Source of the DNA: Hahnella lacustris
GTDB lineage: Bacteria; Pseudomonadota; Gammaproteobacteria; Burkholderiales; Burkholderiaceae_A
Reading direction: 5' to 3'
Length of the DNA: 64,000 bases
Assembly (NCBI GenBank): GCA_965194655.1
Contig: OZ239148.1
Coordinates: 1,550,001-1,614,000, forward strand
Position numbers and translations under genes: made by a program. The notes beneath the pieces are model-generated. The model was not told where the DNA came from, ran no database searches, and was given only the letters and a program-made list of their open reading frames with translations. Of the stretch, positions 58,397 through 64,000 are shown piece by piece; the first letter of the stretch is position 1; each line of letters starts with the position of its first letter.

Positions 58397-60063
58397 ATGC
58401 CCTCTGCGCGAACATGCGGAAGGGCGACGTAGTGCCCCCGAAGGCCCTCGGCTAGACGCTGAGCGGCTGGTTCCGGGCGCACGGAACCGTCGATGACCAG
58501 ACGTTTCTGCGCCAAGAGAATCAGAGGCTTGGCGAGCTGAAGACACTCCGCCTGCGCCCGTTCTCGACCGGCGACGCCATCTCGAGAGAGATTTGCGCGA
58601 CCATCGGTGAGCAGCACCAGCACTGAGTCCTCCCCCGCCCGAGAGATATTGAGCAGCAGGCGATGGGCCAAAGCAAGCCCAGCCCCAAGTGGGCTGCCAC
58701 CTCCGCCTGGCATGGCCAAAAGGGCGCGCTTGGCGGCTGTCAAAGAGCGTGTGGGGGGCAGGAGAAGCTGAGCCCCCAGGCCGCCCACACTGATCAGCGC
58801 GACGCGATCCCTTCGCACATAACAATCCGCCAACAGCAACTCCACCGCTCCCTTGGCCTCATTGAGACGGCTCATCGCCATGGATCCCGATGCATCCACG
58901 AGAAAAACGGTTGTGACTGGACGCCTGTGCGCGACACGATAAATGTGCAGATCATCGAGCCGCAGACTCAGACGACCTCGTGCCTGACGAAATCGTTGCA
59001 AGGGCAAGGCTGCACGGAGACTCGGTAGCCATGCAATCCGCTCTCGCCCGTCACGCGGCGCTTGTCTGAGAAGCCCCATTCTCACGCCACGACCACTGCG
59101 GGTGATGACACGCTGTCCCTGCCGTCCCCCTTCTCGACGAGCTGGTGGCCGACGGTCTCGCTTGGCCTGCACGAGTGCCTTCAGCAACTGATCCGGCAAG
59201 AGTGCCTGGGATGCGAGCACCTCGAGCACTTGTTCGGAGTAGTCATCTTGAGTCGGTGCATCCGACTCGCTGGGATCGCTTGACTCGGGAGGAGCATCCG
59301 TCGGCTCGTCTTGAGCTTCACTTGGTGCTGGGGCATCGGGAGGTGGTGCGCTGGGCATGACCCGGGCATGCGGGACCGCTGTGAATGCCAAGGACCAAGC
59401 CAGGTCCTCTGCATGACACTCCACTCTTCCACACCAGCGTGCCCGTGACCGCATGAGCCTCAGACAGGCCTGCAGTGGCCGGAACGAAAAGATGGCCATC
59501 GACATCAAAAGTCCGGCCGCCTGTCGAGCCAGTTCATCGGGGACGGCCACCTCAACATCTGACGCCAACCTGGATGTGCGCTCCGTCTGCTGAGACTCCT
59601 CTGAGAATCGCGGCTCATCTCGCAGGTCAACCCCTAAACCCATCCGATCCGCCAGTACCGGTGCGAGTGCTGGCTCATCTTCCAGTGACTCATCGAGCAC
59701 CAAAAGCTTGAGTGGATGTAGGTCCATCGCCTGCCCCAGGCGCTGAAGCGTCTCGATGGGCTGTCGTTCTGCCATGGGCAGGACCAACACCGCCTGGACC
59801 GAGGCGCCCAGAAGCCCAGGCATCATCACCACCCGACCAAGCCCCAGGGTCTGGGCGAGATCCATCTGCGGATCGAGGGCCTCAGCATTCAGCCTCGCGG
59901 GCAATCGCCTGCAGGAGAGTCCGGCAGACTGCGCATGTCGAGCAACGACCGCCATCAGGGCCTGCCGACTCGGGCCCTCAGACCCTCTGACCCAGAGACC
60001 TGACTCCGAGTGCGAAGGCGAGAGCCAGGCCGAAACCAGGCAGTCTAGATCGTCAAGGGTCAT
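58366..60063 (-). CDS. bchD: Magnesium chelatase subunit D
   Basis: 565-residue subunit with an AAA+-like N-terminal domain (degenerate, no strict Walker A), an acidic Pro-rich linker (about residues 240-280, rich in P, D, E, S) and a C-terminal integrin-I/von Willebrand domain with the MIDAS motif VDASGSMAMS and LLTDGRANLS. It forms a two-tiered ring with BchI that drives BchH. ATG 60063 overlaps bchI by ATGA. The end overlaps bchO antisense. Confidence 0.94.
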   Translation of the reverse strand: MTLDDLDCLVSAWLSPSHSESGLWVRGSEGPSRQALMAVVARHAQSAGLSCRRLPARLNAEALDPQMDLAQTLGLGRVVMMPGLLGASVQAVLVLPMAERQPIETLQRLGQAMDLHPLKLLVLDESLEDEPALAPVLADRMGLGVDLRDEPRFSEESQQTERTSRLASDVEVAVPDELARQAAGLLMSMAIFSFRPLQACLRLMRSRARWCGRVECHAEDLAWSLAFTAVPHARVMPSAPPPDAPAPSEAQDEPTDAPPESSDPSESDAPTQDDYSEQVLEVLASQALLPDQLLKALVQAKRDRRPPARREGGRQGQRVITRSGRGVRMGLLRQAPRDGRERIAWLPSLRAALPLQRFRQARGRLSLRLDDLHIYRVAHRRPVTTVFLVDASGSMAMSRLNEAKGAVELLLADCYVRRDRVALISVGGLGAQLLLPPTRSLTAAKRALLAMPGGGGSPLGAGLALAHRLLLNISRAGEDSVLVLLTDGRANLSRDGVAGRERAQAECLQLAKPLILLAQKRLVIDGSVRPEPAAQRLAEGLRGHYVALPHVRAEGIHAAIQSATQ

Positions 60064-60986
60064 CCGGCCATCTGTTCCAGGGCCAGTTGCACTCGATCAC
60101 CCGAATCCACGTCGTCCAGCGGATCACGTCGTAGCCGATGACGCAGCACCATCGGCGCCACGGCTCGAACGGATTCAATCCCTGCTCGCTTCTGTCCATG
60201 CAGCGCCGCGTAGGCCTTAGACGCCCTTAACAGGGCGAGCTCGCCTCGCAGGCCGTCGGTTCCCAAGGTCATGCAGAGCTTGGCGACGGCTTCCAGCAGC
60301 CCCTCATCGGGCTTGATCTTGAGCAGGGCCTTTCTGGCCGCAAGAATGCGCTTTCTGAGTGCCGCTTGCTCATCGGCCCATACGGTCGCGAAACCCTCAG
60401 GGTCTCGGTCATACGCCTCTCGGCGAACAACAACCTCCACCCGCTCCCTCAAGTCAGTCGGAGTCCGCACCTCCACCGAGAGCCCAAATCGGTCGAGCAA
60501 CTGTGGACGCAGCTCGCCCTCCTCTGGGTTACCACTGCCCACCAGAACAAAGGCAGCGGGGTGCACCACGCTCAGTCCCTCGCGCTCTACCCGACTCTCG
60601 CCACTTGCAGCCACGTCAATCAGCAGGTCAACGAGATGGTCCTCCAAGAGGTTGATCTCATCGACATAGAGAAAGCCCTGGTGAGCCTTGGAGAGTAGCC
60701 CCGGCTCAAAGACCTTCTCGCCCGTTGCCAGAAGTCGCTCGAGATTGATGGAGCCGAGAATGCGATCTTCGGTCGCTCCGAGGGGCAGGTCCACCACAGG
60801 GACAGCCCGCTTATTGAGCGGAGGCAGAACATCCGCGAGCGCCCGCACCGCAGTGGACTTCCCGGTGCCACGATGGCCGAGAATGAGCACGCCGCCCACC
60901 ATGGGGTCTACTGCAGCAATGAGCAGTCCCAGCTGCATCTCTGCCTGGCCCACAAGGGCTGAAAACGGATAAGGGGATTTCGTCAT
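60060..60986 (-). CDS. bchI: Magnesium chelatase subunit I
   Basis: 308-residue AAA+ ATPase. Walker A is GHRGTGKST (residues 37-45), Walker B is FLYVDEINLLEDHLVD, and GSGNPEEGELRPQLLDRFGL (sensor 1 and Arg finger region) follows. With BchD and BchH it inserts Mg2+ into protoporphyrin IX. It overlaps bchD by four bases. Upstream is a 36-base gap to the amylase stop; I see no PpsR box there. It marks the right border of the photosynthesis cluster. Confidence 0.96.
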   Translation of the reverse strand: MTKSPYPFSALVGQAEMQLGLLIAAVDPMVGGVLILGHRGTGKSTAVRALADVLPPLNKRAVPVVDLPLGATEDRILGSINLERLLATGEKVFEPGLLSKAHQGFLYVDEINLLEDHLVDLLIDVAASGESRVEREGLSVVHPAAFVLVGSGNPEEGELRPQLLDRFGLSVEVRTPTDLRERVEVVVRREAYDRDPEGFATVWADEQAALRKRILAARKALLKIKPDEGLLEAVAKLCMTLGTDGLRGELALLRASKAYAALHGQKRAGIESVRAVAPMVLRHRLRRDPLDDVDSGDRVQLALEQMAG

Positions 60987-61022
60987 CCCCGAACTTTGCC
61001 TCTGACAGGCTATGCCGTCAAT

Positions 61023-62657
61023 TTAGAGTGACAAAGCAAAGACCGCTACTGCACCCGCCGGCAGGCTGACCCGCAGGGTGCCCTCTGAGGAGACCGGAGA
61101 GTCAGCCCCCATGGCACCGAGGAGGGGGCGAGCGACCCTCCAGCGTGAGAGCCCGCTCACCGCTTGGGTCACCACCTCCTCACCATAGTTGATCAGAACA
61201 AGGGTTCCCTCATTCTCATGGCGAAGCTCCATGCCCAGAACCGAGCCCTCGGCCAGCACCTGCAAGCGCTGACCCTGCGCGATCGAGGGCCTCATGTTGC
61301 GGAGTTGAATGAGCTGTCGATAGAAATGCAGCACTCCATCTGGCCTTCCCTCTTCAAGCGCCACGTTCTGTTGAACCTGATTGTCTGAAGCAGCACGAAA
61401 AGGCTGACCCGACGTGAAGCCCGAGCTCGATGCCGCCCAGCTCATCGGGGTGCGAAGCCCCCAGTCTCCTGAGAGCGAGGCATTGGAGCTCATACCAATC
61501 TCTTCGCCGTAATAGAGATAGGGGGTGCCCGGCAGCAGCAGAATGGAGGCGGCTGCGCGCTTGGCTCGACCTTGATCGCCCTTCACCTGATTCCAGACCC
61601 GATCCCCTGCGAAGCGATCGTGATTGGAGAGAAACACCGCCGGGTTCGCTGGAAGGCTACGGATATGAGAGGCCAGAGCAGCGACATGGGCCTGGGTTGG
61701 GTTGTTCACCGCCGAGAAGAGCTTGCCAGGCAGATCGAAGTCAAAAGCCTGGCCACAGGACTCGGTGGTGTCCTTTACCGCCGCGGGTGCCTCGCAGACC
61801 ATATGGGCATGGGGTACCTGGCGAACCAGTTCACGCACCCGTCGCATGATGGCGTGACTCTGAGGCTGGTTGTCCCAGTTGCGTGCGTCGTTCTCCACGA
61901 GATGCTTCGTGGCGTCAAAACGAATTCCATCGAGGCCCAGGTTGAGCCAATGCCGAATGTTGTCGAAGTGGAAGGTCTCAACCGCGGGGTTTCGCCAATT
62001 AAAGTCGGGCATGTTCGAGCCAAAGGTGGCGAAGTAATGACCCGTGTCTGTGGCGTACCAAGGGTCCTTCCCCCAGACGTCCCACCCTGTGGGCTTCTGG
62101 ACCTGCCAGACAAAGTATTCGCGGTCCGGATGAGTCGGACTCGAACGAGCATTCCGAAAGAGAGGGTGCTGATCGCTAGCATGATTGATCAGGTAGTCCG
62201 TGATCACTCCGATGCCCTTGGCGTGCGCAGCCTGAATGAACGCGCGAAGATCCTCTGCGGACCCGTAGTCAGGTTCGATTGCTCGGTAGTCTTGTACGGC
62301 ATAGCCGTGATCACGGTCGGAGCTGGCCGTCACCGGCATCAGCCAGATGCCTTTGATGCCCAGAGAGGACAGATAATCCAGGCGCTGGGTCAGCCCCTTG
62401 AGGTCTCCAATGCCGTCGCCATTGCTGTCTTGATAGGCCCTCACATAAATCTGCATGACAGCGCCATAGGGCCAGTCCTTCGCCAACCCAGATCCCGGGA
62501 CCGCGAGCTTGACTGCACCTCGATCGGTGACCGCAATGGTGCTTGGTGCCGGCGTCGGGCTGGAGACAACAGAGGGGTTCGGAGCGGCTCCCGATCCGCC
62601 ACATGCGAGCAGGGGGAGTGCAAACAGGAGACTGACGAGGGGCTTTAGGATGTTCAT
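61023..62657 (-). CDS. Alpha-amylase family (GH13) lipoprotein
   Basis: 544-residue glycoside hydrolase with a lipoprotein signal (LVSLLFALPLLACGG, lipid Cys19) followed by a low-complexity Ser/Pro linker. GH13 blocks are visible: GIGDLKGLTQRLDYLSSLGIKGIWLMPV, DYLINHASDQH, nucleophile Asp in LDGIRFDATKHL, acid Glu in HMVCEAPA and FLSNHDRFAGD. It probably degrades alpha-glucans in the periplasm or at the cell surface. It lies outside the photosynthesis cluster and looks monocistronic. Confidence 0.9.
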   Translation of the reverse strand: MNILKPLVSLLFALPLLACGGSGAAPNPSVVSSPTPAPSTIAVTDRGAVKLAVPGSGLAKDWPYGAVMQIYVRAYQDSNGDGIGDLKGLTQRLDYLSSLGIKGIWLMPVTASSDRDHGYAVQDYRAIEPDYGSAEDLRAFIQAAHAKGIGVITDYLINHASDQHPLFRNARSSPTHPDREYFVWQVQKPTGWDVWGKDPWYATDTGHYFATFGSNMPDFNWRNPAVETFHFDNIRHWLNLGLDGIRFDATKHLVENDARNWDNQPQSHAIMRRVRELVRQVPHAHMVCEAPAAVKDTTESCGQAFDFDLPGKLFSAVNNPTQAHVAALASHIRSLPANPAVFLSNHDRFAGDRVWNQVKGDQGRAKRAAASILLLPGTPYLYYGEEIGMSSNASLSGDWGLRTPMSWAASSSGFTSGQPFRAASDNQVQQNVALEEGRPDGVLHFYRQLIQLRNMRPSIAQGQRLQVLAEGSVLGMELRHENEGTLVLINYGEEVVTQAVSGLSRWRVARPLLGAMGADSPVSSEGTLRVSLPAGAVAVFALSL

Positions 62658-62737
62658 AGCAGCACAAGTTTAACGAGGCTGTTATGGTTTGAGCACGCGC
62701 AGGGAGATGGGCTGAGCGAACACTTAACGAAGTTAAG

Positions 62738-62814
<77 letters not shown>

Positions 62815-62834
62815 TCGAAGACTGGAGAGTATAC

Positions 62835-63383
62835 ATGAATTTCTGTTCAGGCTGCGGCCATGCGGTTCGCCGCGAGGTACCGGCCGATGACAATCGCCTG
62901 CGCGCGGTGTGCAGCCATTGCAAGACCGTGCATTACGAGAATCCGAAGATGGTCCTGGGCACCATCCCGACTCATGAGGGACAAGTGCTTTTATGCCGAC
63001 GGGCGATCGAACCGCGCCATGGGTTCTGGACGCTTCCTGCCGGCTTCATGGAACTTGGCGAATCCACTGCCGACGGAGCGATTCGAGAAACCATCGAAGA
63101 AGCGGGGGCCGACATCGAACTGGGCCGACTGTTCGCAGTCTTCGATATCCCGCATGTCGACCAAGTCCACCTCTTTTATCTGGCCGCCATGCGAAGCACC
63201 AAGCTCGACCCAGGTCCAGAGACGCTGGAGGCGGCGCTCTTTGATGAGTCAGACATCCCATGGAACGATCTGGCATTTCGCTCGGTCCGCATGGCACTCG
63301 AGCATTTTTTCGAAGATCGGCGACTCGGGCTGGAGCGCGTCCACAGTGGCTCCATTACGCGCCCCCCGACACCTTACGCGTGA
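62835..63383 (+). CDS. Nudix hydrolase with N-terminal zinc ribbon
   Basis: 182-residue protein. The N-terminal zinc-ribbon-like Cys pairs (FCSGCGHAV and CSHCKTVHYENP) precede a Nudix domain whose box reads GFMELGESTADGAIRETIEEAG, matching GX5EX7REUXEEXGU. Such proteins hydrolyse nucleoside diphosphate derivatives, often ADP-ribose or NADH. ATG 62835 is used; the open frame back to 62778 crosses the tRNA gene. It is divergent to the tRNA and overlaps aat. Confidence 0.9.
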   Translation: MNFCSGCGHAVRREVPADDNRLRAVCSHCKTVHYENPKMVLGTIPTHEGQVLLCRRAIEPRHGFWTLPAGFMELGESTADGAIRETIEEAGADIELGRLFAVFDIPHVDQVHLFYLAAMRSTKLDPGPETLEAALFDESDIPWNDLAFRSVRMALEHFFEDRRLGLERVHSGSITRPPTPYA

Positions 63384-64000
63384 GTCAAGCCAACACCCCT
63401 CGTCTCTCCTGGATTGAGCCTGACGGCAGCTTCCCGCCCAGCCGACTCGCATGGCCAGAGGAAAGTGGTGCCAACGGGCTGCTTGCGGCCAGTGACCAGA
63501 TCACGGTTCCCATGTTGCTTCAGGCTTATCGACGCGGCATCTTCCCCTGGTCAGGCCCCGGCGAGCCGGTGCTCTGGTGGACCCCCACTCCGCGCATGGT
63601 GCTGCGTGTCTCCGAGTTCCGCCGCCACAGGTCGCTCCGTCAGGCCATTCGGAAGGCGGCGCAGGCGGGCTTGGTCCTTCGACTCAACGATGACTTCGTG
63701 TCAGTGATGCGAGCCTGTGCGCAGCCGCGTGAAGGCCAAGATGGCACTTGGATCACTCCAGCGATCATTCGAGCCTATGCAGGGCTTCACACCCTGGGCT
63801 GCGCGCACTCCATCAGCCTTCACCGTGGCACAGACATGATCGGCGGGCTTTACCTCGTCTCCATTGGCCACATGATCTTTGGAGAGAGCATGTTCAGCAG
63901 AGAGCCCAACGCCTCCAAGCTCTGCCTCGACGCCTTGGTTCGGCTGGCTGAGTCACAGGGTGCGCCCTACATTGACTGCCAACAACAAACTCAGCACCTC
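63380..64000 (+). CDS. aat: Leucyl/phenylalanyl-tRNA-protein transferase, 5' part
   Basis: The first 207 codons of the gene, running off the window end. It starts at GTG 63380, overlapping the Nudix stop (GTGA). AYRRGIFPWSGPGEPVLWWTPTPRMVL near the N-terminus, DDFVSVMRACAQPREGQDGTWITPAII and GGLYLVSIGHMIFGESMFSREPNASKL are the conserved Aat blocks. The enzyme adds Leu or Phe to N-terminal Lys/Arg of proteins, marking them for ClpAP (N-degron pathway). Confidence 0.95.
   Translation, partial: MSQANTPRLSWIEPDGSFPPSRLAWPEESGANGLLAASDQITVPMLLQAYRRGIFPWSGPGEPVLWWTPTPRMVLRVSEFRRHRSLRQAIRKAAQAGLVLRLNDDFVSVMRACAQPREGQDGTWITPAIIRAYAGLHTLGCAHSISLHRGTDMIGGLYLVSIGHMIFGESMFSREPNASKLCLDALVRLAESQGAPYIDCQQQTQHL

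Noticed and set aside
61572..62648. Plus-strand open frame (358 codons) over the amylase gene
   Set aside because: Antisense to GH13 motifs; no recognisable domain or ribosome binding site.

Overview
The window is a chromosomal piece of a GC-rich betaproteobacterium, most likely of the order Burkholderiales (inferred from gene content, not from a marker gene). It carries an essentially complete photosynthesis gene cluster of about 40 kb (20479-60986) set between ordinary housekeeping genes. The cluster has a type-2 reaction centre with a tetraheme cytochrome subunit, spheroidene-type carotenoid genes, and only the oxygen-dependent cyclase AcsF. No bchE, bchJ, pucBA, pufX or pufQ is visible. 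This fits an aerobic anoxygenic phototroph or a facultative purple bacterium with an LH1-RC core.

Left flank (1-20474): the 3' end of metG, a DUF3460 gene, scpA and murB run on the plus strand. They face yaaA, a cation/proton antiporter and a haloacid dehalogenase-type hydrolase. Next comes a complete Anbu (ancestral proteasome-like) operon: circularly permuted ATP-grasp, alpha-E, transglutaminase, Anbu peptidase. An AlkA-type glycosylase, rlmJ and aceA (isocitrate lyase) follow, then a six-gene operon (non-catalytic SUMF1-like protein, periplasmic adaptor, ABC ATPase, three FtsX-type permeases) and a dienelactone hydrolase.

Photosynthesis cluster: (A) the minus-strand superoperon bchF-N-B-H-L-M-lhaA-puhA-B-C-acsF-puhE (34560 down to 20479) makes the Mg branch of the pathway and the H subunit with its assembly factors. 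(B) The plus-strand group aerR-ppsR-crtA-crtD-crtC diverges from bchF. (C) Minus-strand crtI-crtB meets crtC head-on. (D) Plus-strand bchG-(PucC-family MFS)-bchP-tspO diverges from crtI. (E) The minus-strand superoperon crtE-crtF-bchC-X-Y-Z-pufB-(orf)-pufA-L-M-C (57430 down to 46706) ends at a strong terminator hairpin. (F) Plus-strand bchO diverges from crtE and runs tail-to-tail into minus-strand bchI-bchD. Most junctions inside operons are ATGA or similar overlaps. PpsR/CrtJ-type operators (TGT-N12-ACA) lie in the divergent bchF/aerR and crtE/bchO regions, upstream of bchC and, degenerately, between crtI and bchG. PpsR and AerR are encoded locally, so the cluster appears to carry its own oxygen/light/B12 control.

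Right flank (61023-64000): a GH13 amylase lipoprotein, initiator tRNA-fMet, a Nudix hydrolase and the 5' part of aat.

The most unusual items are a small gene between pufB and pufA that looks like an LH1 beta polypeptide with the BChl-ligating His replaced by Gln plus a C-terminal tail, and a crtC gene with no normal start codon near its conserved N-terminus. No insertion sequences, CRISPR arrays or rRNA were seen, and no stretch longer than about 300 bases lacks a gene (largest gaps: 12112-12325, 34561-34747, 10667-10800, 46575-46705, 50305-50410).
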